Positions 51,493 to 60,038 of a DNA stretch of 64,000 nt are shown piece by piece. The stretch is from Streptomyces rhizosphaerihabitans. GTDB taxonomy: Bacteria; Actinomycetota; Actinomycetes; Streptomycetales; Streptomycetaceae. Positions within the stretch are counted from its first letter, which is position 1. Every line of letters starts with the position of its first letter. Under the pieces are notes generated by a model. It did not search any database. It saw nothing but the letters and a program-made list of their open reading frames with translations, and was not told the origin of the DNA. The DNA is taken from NCBI RefSeq assembly GCF_025399795.1, contig NZ_JAODTZ010000006.1:62001-126000 (forward strand), read 5' to 3'. A program made the position numbers and the translations under genes.

Positions 51493-52521
51493 TCACGGGC
51501 ACCAGTCGCCGAGATAGGCGGCACGGGTGTGCTGCTCGGCCTCCGCGTCCGTGAGCTGGGGCCGGTTCTCCGGGACGGTGATCACCGCGCCGGGTCCGGT
51601 GTTGCGGTACTCGCGAAAGCGCATGGACTGCCAGGGATAGGCCGCGCGCATGTCGGTGTAGGGCGCCACCGCGTCGATGCCGGGCCCGAGTTCGCAGCCG
51701 CGGACCACGAGCGAGGGCCACGCCGTGGTCTCGTACGACGGGACCCACGGCCGGGCGATCTTGTACGCCCCGTCCTCGGCACCGGAGGTGATACGGCCGC
51801 CGACGGCCAGGAAGCCGTAAGGGTTCGCCCGGGCCGTGGACGGCGCGAAGACCATCCCCTCGGGCTTGAAGGAGACGTCCCGGTCGAGGGTGTGGAAGTG
51901 GCAGCGTTCGAAGACGGCGGTGGCCCGGCCGAAGACGAAGTCGACATCGCCCTCGATGTAGCAGTCGCGATAGCGGTGACGGTCGAAGGCGGCCAGGTCC
52001 GTCGTGTCCGCGAACAGCGTGTCCTGGTGCGCGAGCAGCCGCACCCGCGCGAAGGACGAGCGGTCGCCGGTGACGTAGGCCGCGACCGCCTGCGTGCCGG
52101 TGATCTCCGGATGGTCCGCCCGCAGCCAGTCGTTGGCGATCGTGAGTCCGCGGACGGTCAGTCCGGGAGCCACCGAGGTGAACGTGGCGGAACCAGCGGT
52201 CCCGTAGGTGCCGGAGCCGTCCGGTTTCGGCGTGCCGTTCGCCCGGTCGAAGACGATGACCGTGTCGCGCGGGTCGCGGGTGGCGCCGCCCAGCGTCAAC
52301 TCCCGCTTGTCGGCGGGGATGCAGACCACTTCGCGGTATGTCCCCGGGTGGACGACGATCGTCTGCCCGGGGCCGTCCACCGCGTCCACGGCGGCCTGGA
52401 CCGAGTCACCGGGACGCACGTGCAGAACACGGCGGCCATGGGCGGCGGCCGTGTCGGCGCCGAGGGCCACGGCCACTCCGGCCACTCCGGCCACTCCGGC
52501 GAGGAGGGTGCGCCTGCGCAT
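51493..52521 (-). CDS. Secreted pectin methylesterase (CE8), copy 1
   Basis: The 342-residue protein has an RRR-containing signal peptide (MRRRTLLAGVAGVAGVAVAL) and the CE8 motifs in order: GTYRE, QAVA, AHQDTLF (first catalytic Asp), GDVDFVFGRATAVFERC (second Asp), and RPWVPSY with the essential Arg. It removes methyl esters from homogalacturonan, preparing it for pectate lyases. It starts one base after the stop of the second pectinesterase gene, so the pair is coupled; the two are paralogues. Confidence 0.93.
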   Translation of the reverse strand: MRRRTLLAGVAGVAGVAVALGADTAAAHGRRVLHVRPGDSVQAAVDAVDGPGQTIVVHPGTYREVVCIPADKRELTLGGATRDPRDTVIVFDRANGTPKPDGSGTYGTAGSATFTSVAPGLTVRGLTIANDWLRADHPEITGTQAVAAYVTGDRSSFARVRLLAHQDTLFADTTDLAAFDRHRYRDCYIEGDVDFVFGRATAVFERCHFHTLDRDVSFKPEGMVFAPSTARANPYGFLAVGGRITSGAEDGAYKIARPWVPSYETTAWPSLVVRGCELGPGIDAVAPYTDMRAAYPWQSMRFREYRNTGPGAVITVPENRPQLTDAEAEQHTRAAYLGDWCP

Positions 52522-52522
52522 C

Positions 52523-53680
52523 TCAGCACCCCCTCCCCGGCGTCCAGTCGCCGAGGTACGCCTCACGGGTCGCCGACCGGGCTTCCTCGTCGGTGAGCTG
52601 GGGCCGGTTCTCCGGGACGGTGATCACCGCGCCGGGGCCCGTGTTGCGGTACTCGGCGAAGCGCTGGCTCTGCCACGGATAGGCGGCGGACATGTTCGTA
52701 TAGGGCGCGACCGCGTCGATTCCGCTGTCCAGGCGGGTGTCGCGCACGGTCAGCATGGGCCGGGCGGTGAGGTCCGAGCCGGGCACCCAGGGGCGGGCCA
52801 GCTTGTAGTACGCGTCCGGCGCCGCGCTGCTGATCCGGCTGCGGGTGACCAGGTATCCGCGCGGGTCGGCGACGGCCGTGGACGGCGCGAAGACGAAGCC
52901 GTACGGGGCGGCGGCCAGGTCCGTGCGGTTCAGGGTGCGGAAGTGGCAGTACTCGAAGACCGCCGTGGCCCGCCCGAAGACGAAGTCCACGTCTCCCTCG
53001 ACGTAGCAGTCCCGGTAGTACTGCCGGGCGAAGGTGCCGAGGGCGAACGAGTCGGCGTACAGCGTGTCCTGGTGGCCGAGGAACCGGCACCGGTGGAACG
53101 CCGAGCGGTCGCCCTGGACCTTGATGGCCACGGCCTGGGTGCTGGTGATCCCGGGATGGTCGGCGCGCAGCCAGTCGTTGGCGAAGGTGACCGAGCGGGC
53201 CGTGAAACCGTCGGTACGCACGGTGGTCGTCGCGGACCCGGTGGTGCCGTAGGTGCCCGAACCATCGGGCTTGGGCGTGCCGTTGGCGTTGTCGTACACG
53301 ACGACGACCTCGCGCGGGTCGTCGGAGGCGCCGATCCAGGTCATCTCGGACCCCGCAGCGCCGGGCAGGCCGGTCGCGGGGTCGACCGCTCCGACCGAGA
53401 CCGTCTCGCGGTACACGCCGGGCGCGATGACCAGGGTGTATCCGGCGCCGGTCGCGGCGGTCGCGGCGGCCTGCACCGTGGTGTGGTCGCCGAGGCCGCC
53501 GGGGTGGACGTACAGCGTCTTCGCGTCGAGCCGCGCGGACGGCGAACCATGGCGTCCGAAGGGCGGATGCCCGGTGGGCGGGCGCCCGGTGGCACGGGCG
53601 GGGGCCGCGAGCCCGAGCGCCAGTGCGGCTCCGGTGCTCGCGGCGACGAACGCCCTTCTGCTGACGGGGTGTCCGGCCAT
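52523..53680 (-). CDS. Secreted pectin methylesterase (CE8), copy 2
   Basis: The 385-residue protein begins with a Tat-like signal (SRRAFVAASTGAALALGLAA) and a Pro/Gly spacer. CE8 motifs are GVYRETVS, QAVAIKVQ, GHQDTLYADS, GDVDFVFGRATAVFEYC and LARPWVPGSD. The C-terminal GAVITVPENRPQLTDEEA is nearly identical to copy 1, which indicates tandem duplication followed by N-terminal change. It lies two bases after the pectate lyase gene and one base before copy 1. Confidence 0.93.
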   Translation of the reverse strand: MAGHPVSRRAFVAASTGAALALGLAAPARATGRPPTGHPPFGRHGSPSARLDAKTLYVHPGGLGDHTTVQAAATAATGAGYTLVIAPGVYRETVSVGAVDPATGLPGAAGSEMTWIGASDDPREVVVVYDNANGTPKPDGSGTYGTTGSATTTVRTDGFTARSVTFANDWLRADHPGITSTQAVAIKVQGDRSAFHRCRFLGHQDTLYADSFALGTFARQYYRDCYVEGDVDFVFGRATAVFEYCHFRTLNRTDLAAAPYGFVFAPSTAVADPRGYLVTRSRISSAAPDAYYKLARPWVPGSDLTARPMLTVRDTRLDSGIDAVAPYTNMSAAYPWQSQRFAEYRNTGPGAVITVPENRPQLTDEEARSATREAYLGDWTPGRGC

Positions 53681-53682
53681 GG

Positions 53683-55035
53683 TCAGCAGATCTTTCCGGC
53701 GCCCGCGCGGTGGTCGACGATGCCGGGAACGGCCCTCGGCGGGTCGATCTCCGTCCGCAAGGCCGGTGTCCATCCGGCGCCGGACTGGAGCGTCTCGGCG
53801 GGGATCTCCGCGTTGTGCACGGCGATCAGATCGGTCAGCCGGCCGTTGACGTAGTTGTCGGCGGCGGTCAGCGGCGCCTCCTTCCACTTCTTGAGGACCA
53901 GGGCGGCGCTGACCGAGTCCGGCAGAGTGAACGCGTTGTGTTCGGCGACGAGTTGGGACTCCATCCCGATGCCGTAGCTGTAGCTGTAGCTGTACGTGGA
54001 GTCGGCCACGAAGTGGTTGTTGTAGGAGTCCACTTGTCCGAAGCGCACGCGCGGGGCGCGCTCGACGAGACCGGTGAACAGGTTGTGGTGGAGGGTGACC
54101 TTCAGGTGGCCGCGGTCCACGGCGGCGGTGGACGCGCTGTCGCTGTTGCCGATCAGGATGGTCTTGTCGTGGTCGGCGAAGACGTTCCAGGAGGCGGTCA
54201 CGTAGTCGGCGCCCTTGACGATGTCCAGTTCGCCGTCGTGCTGTTCGTAGATCCGGCCGTAGTACGTGGGCAGCGAACTGTCCGGGTGGTCGCCGTCGGT
54301 GAACGTGTTGTGGTCGAGCCAGACGTGCGTGGCTCCGTAGATGACCGCGCTGTCGTACTCGGAGTTCCAGTTGCCGGTGTCGCCGTCGGTGGGGTCCCAC
54401 TGCGGGAAGCAGTCGAGGGGGCTCTCGAAGGAGAGGTTCCGGACGATGACGTTGTCGACGTCCTTGATCTGGAGGCTGGCGCCCTTGAAGCCCGCGTTCC
54501 GGCCGATGCCGACGATGGTGGTGTCGGCGGGGACGTACGCCTTGATGGCGGTGTCCTGGTTGGCGGCGGAGGCGGCGCGCAGATCCTCCTGCTCGCCGCT
54601 GACCACCTGGTCGTAGCCCCACACGGCGGGGTCGTAGTCGGCCAGGTACCGGGCGAAGTCGTAGCCGGGCGCCGCGAAGGAGTCGCAGCCCTCGGCGTTG
54701 GCGTCGATCGTGCCCCTGACCTTGATGATCTTCGGTGCGGTGCCACCTGCGGCGAGCGCGGCCTTGAACTCCGCCCAGGTCGTGACAGTGCTGACCTGCG
54801 CGGCTCCGGCGGCCGAACCGCCGGTGGTGCCGGTCCCCGCGGACGCCCAGCCGTCGTTCGCGGCGAGCGTCTGCCGGCCGAGCTCGCGGGGCCCGGCCTC
54901 GGCGGTGGTGCCGGTGACGGCGAGCACGAGGGCGGTGCAGCCGATCAGCACGCCCGCTCTCCGCGCGGCGGTCGCGCTCCATGCGGTGGTCACGCCCCAG
55001 GCTGTGGCATGCGCATGCCATTTCTGTGTGTTCAT
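53683..55035 (-). CDS. Secreted pectate lyase, PL1 family
   Basis: The 450-residue protein has a long N-terminal signal region (helix GVLIGCTALVLAVTGTTAEA, about residues 28-47) and a PL1 parallel beta-helix: VRGTIDA, NVIVRNLSFESPLDCFPQWD, the calcium-site VWLDHNTFTDGDHPDS (WxDH), WNVFADHDKTILIGNSDS, and the catalytic Arg region LVERAPRVRFGQVDSYNNHFV. It cuts polygalacturonate with 4,5-unsaturated products. It leads a coupled run with both pectinesterases. A run of short repeats (55061-55126) lies upstream. Confidence 0.94.
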   Translation of the reverse strand: MNTQKWHAHATAWGVTTAWSATAARRAGVLIGCTALVLAVTGTTAEAGPRELGRQTLAANDGWASAGTGTTGGSAAGAAQVSTVTTWAEFKAALAAGGTAPKIIKVRGTIDANAEGCDSFAAPGYDFARYLADYDPAVWGYDQVVSGEQEDLRAASAANQDTAIKAYVPADTTIVGIGRNAGFKGASLQIKDVDNVIVRNLSFESPLDCFPQWDPTDGDTGNWNSEYDSAVIYGATHVWLDHNTFTDGDHPDSSLPTYYGRIYEQHDGELDIVKGADYVTASWNVFADHDKTILIGNSDSASTAAVDRGHLKVTLHHNLFTGLVERAPRVRFGQVDSYNNHFVADSTYSYSYSYGIGMESQLVAEHNAFTLPDSVSAALVLKKWKEAPLTAADNYVNGRLTDLIAVHNAEIPAETLQSGAGWTPALRTEIDPPRAVPGIVDHRAGAGKIC

Positions 55036-55060
55036 TGTGCGGCTCTCGCTTTCCTTCGAC

Positions 55061-55126
55061 TCAAGGACTCAGGGGTTCAAGGACTCAGGGGGCCAGGTAC
55101 TCAAGGCTTCAGGTACTCAGGGCTTC
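55061..55126. repeat. Four imperfect 16-bp tandem repeats
   Basis: Units of TCAAGGACTCAGGGG (55061 and 55077) and AGGTACTCARGGCTTC (55095 and 55111) fill the 89-bp gap between the pectate lyase gene and the acetylesterase gene and touch the latter's stop codon. They occupy the leader of the pectate lyase transcript and could separate it from its upstream neighbour or hold binding sites; function unknown. Confidence 0.7.
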
Positions 55127-55919
55127 AGGCGGTGGGCCAGGTGATCCAGGACTCGGGTATCTCCGCGTCGAGGCGGCGTACGTCCCGGGGCATGAGCACC
55201 CGGCGGTGCAGCAGCCCGGCCGCGACGAGACGGGCCACGGCGATGGCACCGGGCGGGTTGAAGTGCGTGTTGTCCTGTTCGGTCGCGGTCCAGTTGAAGT
55301 ACTTCTTCGTCTCCTCGACGCCGAGCCGCTGCCACAGGGCGATCGAGCGGGCCTGGATGTCGAGGAGCGCCACGTGCTCGTCCGCGGCGAGCGCGCGCAT
55401 CGACGCCGGGTAGTCGCCGTGCGTCGGCACGGCGTTGCCGTCCGCGTCGAACTTTCTGCGCTCCACCGGGGTGGCGAGCACCGGCCGGGCGCCCCGGTCC
55501 CGCGCGCCCGCGATGTACTGCCGCAGACAGTCCTGGAACGTCGTCCACGGCTCGGTGTAGCGCGTCGGGTCGGCGGTCTTCTCGTCGTTGTGCCCGAACT
55601 GGACGAGCAGGAGGTCGCCGGGCCGGATCACGTCGAGGATCGCGCCGAGGCGCCCCTCGTCGATGAAGCTCTTCGAACTACGGCCGTTCACCGCATGGTT
55701 GGCGACCGCGACGTTCTCGTGGAGGAAGAACGGGAGGGCCATGCCCCACCCGGTCTCGGGTGCGGCGTCGGCGTACTTCTGGGCCGCGGTGGAGTCGCCG
55801 GCGATATAGAGGGTGCGCGGCCGGCGGTGCGGGCCGGCGGACGCGGGGCCCGCCGCGGCGACGGCGAGGGGTAAGGCGGCCACGGCCGCCGAGGTGACCT
55901 GTCTGCGCGTGAGGGACAC
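55125..55919 (-). CDS. Secreted rhamnogalacturonan acetylesterase (CE12, SGNH hydrolase)
   Basis: The 264-residue protein has a signal peptide (RRQVTSAAVAALPLAVAAAGPASA) and the SGNH/GDSL blocks of CE12: block I YIAGDSTAAQKY with the Ser nucleophile, block II around HAVNGRSSKSF, block III QFGHND, and block V DNTHFNPPGA with the catalytic Asp and His. It removes acetyl groups from rhamnogalacturonan, matching the neighbouring pectin enzymes. It is transcribed toward the PL1 gene. Confidence 0.92.
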   Translation of the reverse strand: MSLTRRQVTSAAVAALPLAVAAAGPASAGPHRRPRTLYIAGDSTAAQKYADAAPETGWGMALPFFLHENVAVANHAVNGRSSKSFIDEGRLGAILDVIRPGDLLLVQFGHNDEKTADPTRYTEPWTTFQDCLRQYIAGARDRGARPVLATPVERRKFDADGNAVPTHGDYPASMRALAADEHVALLDIQARSIALWQRLGVEETKKYFNWTATEQDNTHFNPPGAIAVARLVAAGLLHRRVLMPRDVRRLDAEIPESWITWPTA

Positions 55920-55992
55920 GAGCGTGTGCCTTTCGACAGAGGTTTCAACGGAGGTTCAACGGAGGTTTCGACGCGGGCTTCGACAGGGGTGC

Positions 55993-56026
55993 GTGGCCGC
56001 GCCGTGGCCGGCCACGGCGCGGCCAC
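55993..56026. terminator. 34-bp perfect palindrome terminator
   Basis: The 34-base palindrome (GTGGCCGCGCCGTGGCC and its complement) lies 13 bp after the sugar-binding protein stop codon, so it probably ends that minus-strand transcript. It would also block readthrough into the acetylesterase gene, which then needs its own promoter in 55920-55992. Short CGGAGGTT-type repeats occupy 55945-55985. Confidence 0.8.
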
Positions 56027-56039
56027 GGCGCGCACCGGA

Positions 56040-57452
56040 CTAGTGGTGGGCCTTCCAGTCCGCCTGCGCCTTGTTCAGCTGGTCGGCGAGCGTGTCCAGG
56101 AAGTCCTTCGCGCTCATCTTGCCGAGCAGCACCTTCTGGAAGTTCGGCTCGTTGTCGGCCTTGGAGATGGTGTTCCAGTCGGGCAGGTAGTACGGCATCT
56201 GCACGATCTTGGTGCCGGTTCCGTTCAGCGCCTCGGCGGCGAGCTCGGTCGGCTCGGCCTGCTGGATCCACGCGTCCTTGGCGGCGTCGGTGTTCGCCGG
56301 TACCTGGCCCGCGGACTCGTTGAACTTGGAGTTCTCCGCGGCCGAGACGGCGAACTCGATGAACTTCCAGGCGGCCGCTTTGTTCTTGCCGGACTTGAAC
56401 AGGCTCAGCCCGTCCACCGGGTTGGAGATCTGTACGCGCGTGCCGTCGTCCTGCGTGGGGTTCGGGATGCCACGGAACTTGCCGGTGCCGAGCGCCTTCA
56501 GGTGGTCCTGGTAGGAGCCGAGGTTGTGGCTCAGCATGCCGATGCTGCCGCTGTCCCACTGCGCGACCATCTTGGTGAAGTCGTTGTTGACGTCGGCGGA
56601 CGGGGTGGCCTTCTTGTACAGGGCGACGTACTTCGCCAGGGCCGCCACGTTCTTCGGGTCGTTGACGGTGGTCCTGTCGCCGTTCCAGAACGAGGTGATG
56701 CCGCTCTGGCCGTACGTCGCGTCCAGCGCCGGGGCGATGGAGCCCTCGCCGCCGCGGATGGTGAAGCCGAACTTGTTCTTGCCCTTGTCGGTGAGCTTCG
56801 CGGCGGCGTCGTAGAACTTCGACCAGGAGGTCGGCGCGTCCAGGCCCGCCGCCTTGAACAGGTCGGTGCGGTACCAGAGCGTGCCGTTGTTGGCGGAGGT
56901 CGGCACCTGGTACAGCGTGTCCCCGCCGCCCGCGGCCCGGCTGACGTCGAGCAGGTTCTGGCTCAGCCTGCCCTGCAGCGAGCTCTTCTCGATCCGGCTG
57001 TCCAGCGACTCCAGGGCTCCCTGGACGGCGACCTCGGCGAGCATCGCGGTGCCCACGCCGCCGACGTCGGGCAGGCCGCCGCCCTGGATGGCGGTGTCGT
57101 ACTTGGACTGGGCACTGGCCGCCGGAATACCGACGTACTTGACCTTGATGTCCGGGTACTTCTTCTCGAAGTCGGCGATGATCTGCTTCCAGATGTCGGT
57201 GCGGACACCGCCGTTGTTGTCCCAGAAGGTGATCTCGCCCTTGCCGGAACCCTCGGTGCCCTTGTCCCCCGCGCTGCCGCTGCCGTTGTCACCACAGGCG
57301 GTGACGGTCAGCGCGAGCACGGAACCGAGGGCGACGGCCACGGCCGCGCGCCTGCCGCCACGCATGCCGGTCTTCGGTGAACCGGAGTTCAGCGGGCCGG
57401 ACTTCGGCGCACCGGTCCCGAGTGGGCTGTACTTGAGTGGGCTTCTCTTCAT
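56040..57452 (-). CDS. Sugar ABC transporter substrate-binding lipoprotein (family 1)
   Basis: The 470-residue protein has an unusual N-terminal extension (first 30 residues, MKRSPLKYSPLGTGAPKSGP and GPLNSGSPK-type repeats) before the lipoprotein signal (helix AAVAVALGSVLALTVTAC, lipobox TVTAC). The mature part is a family 1 oligosaccharide-binding fold: GEITFWDNNGGVRTDIWKQIIADFEKKYPDIKVKYV near the start, and KAAAWKFIEFAVSAAENSKFNESAGQVPANTDA near the end. It lies beside the permeases and GH43 and probably binds pectin-derived oligosaccharides. AAGCGCTTGCTA lies 112 bp upstream. Confidence 0.92.
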   Translation of the reverse strand: MKRSPLKYSPLGTGAPKSGPLNSGSPKTGMRGGRRAAVAVALGSVLALTVTACGDNGSGSAGDKGTEGSGKGEITFWDNNGGVRTDIWKQIIADFEKKYPDIKVKYVGIPAASAQSKYDTAIQGGGLPDVGGVGTAMLAEVAVQGALESLDSRIEKSSLQGRLSQNLLDVSRAAGGGDTLYQVPTSANNGTLWYRTDLFKAAGLDAPTSWSKFYDAAAKLTDKGKNKFGFTIRGGEGSIAPALDATYGQSGITSFWNGDRTTVNDPKNVAALAKYVALYKKATPSADVNNDFTKMVAQWDSGSIGMLSHNLGSYQDHLKALGTGKFRGIPNPTQDDGTRVQISNPVDGLSLFKSGKNKAAAWKFIEFAVSAAENSKFNESAGQVPANTDAAKDAWIQQAEPTELAAEALNGTGTKIVQMPYYLPDWNTISKADNEPNFQKVLLGKMSAKDFLDTLADQLNKAQADWKAHH

Positions 57453-57564
57453 CGCTCGGCTCTCTTCTTCTGGATCCAACGGGGTGGTGGGGTCGGTGAG
57501 GTGCCCTCGGAGATCGGCAACCGGCTGCTTCCGGAAGGGACGCGCCCTTCCTCCCTCGTCCGGT

Positions 57565-57576
57565 AAGCGCTTGCTA
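57565..57576. promoter_or_regulatory. LacI-type operator element AAGCGCTTGCTA (site 1)
   Basis: The palindrome AAGCGCTT within AAGCGCTTGCTA lies between GH43 and the binding-lipoprotein gene, 112 bp before the latter. The identical 12 bases occur at 63175-63186 before the permease genes. AAGCGCTT is the usual core of LacI-family operators, so a shared regulator is likely. Confidence 0.65.
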
Positions 57577-57630
57577 AGGGGGTGCGTCATTGCGGCTCCC
57601 AACGGGCGGACGTACGACGGGCAGTGACCC

Positions 57631-59196
57631 TCAGGGGGTCGCGGCGACACGAAAACGGGTGAACGAGGCGGCGCCGGCGTGACCCCCGCCGGGCGGCGCG
57701 AGCGCGAACAGGCCGAGCAGGGCGCCGACCCAGCGCCAGGGCGTGGCGGCGAAGACCTGCCCCGAGGGCTGCCGGCCGCCACCGACGTCGTAGGAGAAGC
57801 GGCAGCGGGCCCCCGCGCCGATCTCGATCCACACCCGGGCCCGTCCGTCGGGCGCGAGCCGCGCGGGTGCGGCGTCGCGCTCGCCCTCGCACTGCCCCGA
57901 ACGTGCGGCGGGTGCCTCCCCGGCGACCCGCTCGGCGAACCGGTGTACGAGCCGCACCGACCCGTCCGGCTCACGCTGGAGCCCGATCCAGCCGAACGCG
58001 TCCCCGAGCACCACGAGCCCGGCCCGCGCCCCGGGCTCCTCGCTGTCGAGGCACAGGTCGACCTGGACGGTGGCGGCCGCACCCGGCATCCGCTGGGTGA
58101 GGACATGGGGCAGTCTGCGCAGGTCGTGCGCGTTCGCCGTACGGACACAGCTCAGCCGGAGTCCGTCGCCGGAGTGCTGGGTGGCCCAGCCGTCCTGGGG
58201 GTTGGCGGTCCACTGCCACTGGCGCCCGAAGCGGCCGCCGGGGAAGTCGTCGTCGGTGGCGGGCGCGGACGGCGGCTGGGCCGGCAGCCGAGGCTTCCGG
58301 TGTACGGCGACGGGGGCACCCCGGTCTCCGAGCACCGGCCAGCCGTCCGCGGCCCAGCGCATCGGCTGGAGGTGGACCACCCGCCCGTAGGGACCGCGCT
58401 GCTGGAAGTGCGCGAACCAGTCCTCGCCCGCCGCCGTGCGCACCCAGCCGCCCTGGTGCGGGCCGTTGACCCGGGTGTTCCCCTGTTCCAGCACCACCCG
58501 CTCCTCGTAGGGCCCGAAGAAGCCGCGTGAGCGGAAGGCGCCCTGCCAACCGGTCTCGACTCCCCCGGCGGGCGCGAAGATCCAGAACCAGCCGTCGTGC
58601 CGGTAGGCCTTGGGGCCTTCGAGGGTGAACCAACCGGGAATCAGGTCGGCGTCGACGATCACCTTCCCCTCGTCGAGCAGCCCGGTGCCGTCGGGGCGCA
58701 TCCGGTGTCCGGTGAGCCGGTTCTTCACTCCCGAACGGGACTTGGCCCAGGCGTGCACGAGATACGCCTCGCCGCTCTCCTCGTCCCACAAGGGGCAGGG
58801 ATCGATGAGCCCCTTGCCCTCCTTCACCAGTTGCGGCCGGGTCCAAGGGCCCCTGATCTGAGGGGCGTTGACCTGGAAGATGCCGTGGTCGGGGTCGCCC
58901 CAGAAGATCCAGAAACGGTCGTCGTGGTGGCGCAGCGAGGGCGCCCACACACCGCCGTCGGGCCGGGGAGTCCTGAACTCGCGGGCGGGTTCCAGGCGTT
59001 GGAGAGCGTGTCCGACGAGCGTCCAGTTGACCAGGTCCCGGGAGTGCAGCAGGGGCAGACCGGGGGCGCGGCCGAAGCTGGAGGCGGTGAGGTAGAAGTC
59101 GTCGCCGACGCGCAGCAGATCGGGGTCGGACCAGTCGGCGTCGAGGACGGGGTTGCGGTAGGTGCCGTCACCCAGGTCGGCGGAGGGCAGGGCCAT
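57631..59196 (-). CDS. Glycoside hydrolase family 43 (beta-propeller plus C-terminal beta-sandwich)
   Basis: The 521-residue intracellular protein (no signal peptide) has a five-bladed propeller with the three GH43 acidic residues in YRNPVLDADWSDPDLLRVGDDFYL (general base Asp), GLIDPCPLWDEESGEAYLVHAW (pKa-modulating Asp) and WFTLEGPKAYRHDGWFWIF (proton-donor Glu). The C-terminal 190 residues (from DDDFPGGRFGRQWQW) form a concanavalin-like module. GH43 enzymes release arabinose, xylose or galactose from side chains; the exact linkage is unknown. The ATG overlaps the preceding DUF6807 stop. Confidence 0.92.
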   Translation of the reverse strand: MALPSADLGDGTYRNPVLDADWSDPDLLRVGDDFYLTASSFGRAPGLPLLHSRDLVNWTLVGHALQRLEPAREFRTPRPDGGVWAPSLRHHDDRFWIFWGDPDHGIFQVNAPQIRGPWTRPQLVKEGKGLIDPCPLWDEESGEAYLVHAWAKSRSGVKNRLTGHRMRPDGTGLLDEGKVIVDADLIPGWFTLEGPKAYRHDGWFWIFAPAGGVETGWQGAFRSRGFFGPYEERVVLEQGNTRVNGPHQGGWVRTAAGEDWFAHFQQRGPYGRVVHLQPMRWAADGWPVLGDRGAPVAVHRKPRLPAQPPSAPATDDDFPGGRFGRQWQWTANPQDGWATQHSGDGLRLSCVRTANAHDLRRLPHVLTQRMPGAAATVQVDLCLDSEEPGARAGLVVLGDAFGWIGLQREPDGSVRLVHRFAERVAGEAPAARSGQCEGERDAAPARLAPDGRARVWIEIGAGARCRFSYDVGGGRQPSGQVFAATPWRWVGALLGLFALAPPGGGHAGAASFTRFRVAATP

Positions 59197-60038
59197 CAGG
59201 GGCTCACCGCCTTGCGGACCAGCGCGGCGGCCCCGCTCCGGTCGAGGGTGCCGTCGGCGACGACGGTGACGACCCGGCGTACGAGCGTGCCGCCCGCCTC
59301 GACGGTGAGCCGCTTCTCGTGGGCGAGGGAGGAACCGACGCCCGGGTACTGGGCGGTGCGGACGAACCACGGGTCGCGGCGCGTCGCATCGGTCGCCCCG
59401 GCGAGGACGAGCGTCCAGCCGTCGCCGGCGAGGGCGAGCCAGTCGGCGGTGCGTGCGTGGACCGCCTCCTCGCCCTCGGCGTCGGCGGTGAACACGCGCG
59501 GGGCGTCCGGTTCCTTGCGGGCGCGCCAGAAGAAGCCGCCGTACGCCGCGCCCGGCCGTCCGTTGGTGGCCGGGCTGCCGAGGGAGAGCCCGTGCGCGGT
59601 GACGTTCGTGAGCGAGAAGGTGAAGTCCAGCGCCCAGGCGGAGTCGGTGAGTCCGGCAGCCGCGACCGTACGGCGTTCGCGCAGGAGTTCGATGCCTGCG
59701 GCCATCCAGCGCAGCTCCTCCACGAAGCCGTCCGGGTCGCGCAGCTGGAAGGCGGTGTGCCGCTGGGCGCCGTGGTTGTCGAGCTCGGTCGGCCCCTGGT
59801 CGCGGACGTAGGTGCGACCGCCCCAGAAGTTGTACCCCTCGACGTCGGGTACGGCTACACCGACGCCGAGGTGGTGTGCGTGGTCGGCCGGACTGAGCTC
59901 GGTGACGGCCGTGCCGGCCAGGGTGGTGACGGGGTGCAGATACGGGCGCGGGGAGAGCCGGGCCGGCAGTGCGGGACGGGTGACGTAGCGGCCGACGGGA
60001 CGGCCGCCGATCCGCAGGACCAGCGAGTCGTTGTTCAC
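59196..60038 (-). CDS. DUF6807 (PmoA-like) family protein
   Basis: The 280-residue protein matches the DUF6807 family once mislabelled as PmoA: RPYLHPVTTLAGTAVTELSPADHAHHLGVGVAVPDVEGYNFWGGRTYV with the invariant HHLG and NFWGG motifs, ending in RRVVTVVADGTLD. It has no membrane helices, so it is not a methane monooxygenase. Members occur in sugar-utilisation operons beside Gfo/Idh/MocA genes; enzyme function is unknown. The GTG start and the stop both overlap neighbours by four bases. Confidence 0.87.
   Translation of the reverse strand: MNNDSLVLRIGGRPVGRYVTRPALPARLSPRPYLHPVTTLAGTAVTELSPADHAHHLGVGVAVPDVEGYNFWGGRTYVRDQGPTELDNHGAQRHTAFQLRDPDGFVEELRWMAAGIELLRERRTVAAAGLTDSAWALDFTFSLTNVTAHGLSLGSPATNGRPGAAYGGFFWRARKEPDAPRVFTADAEGEEAVHARTADWLALAGDGWTLVLAGATDATRRDPWFVRTAQYPGVGSSLAHEKRLTVEAGGTLVRRVVTVVADGTLDRSGAAALVRKAVSP

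Noticed and set aside
52523..55021. 832-codon minus-strand frame apparently joining an unknown N-terminus to a pectinesterase
   Set aside because: The first 450 codons are an out-of-frame reading of the PL1 gene (Arg-rich). The pectinesterase has its own ATG and signal peptide at 53680.
55993..56026. 34-bp palindrome as an origin or recombination site
   Set aside because: It lies just after a stop codon on the minus strand and has no flanking repeats or recombinase gene; a terminator is the simpler reading.
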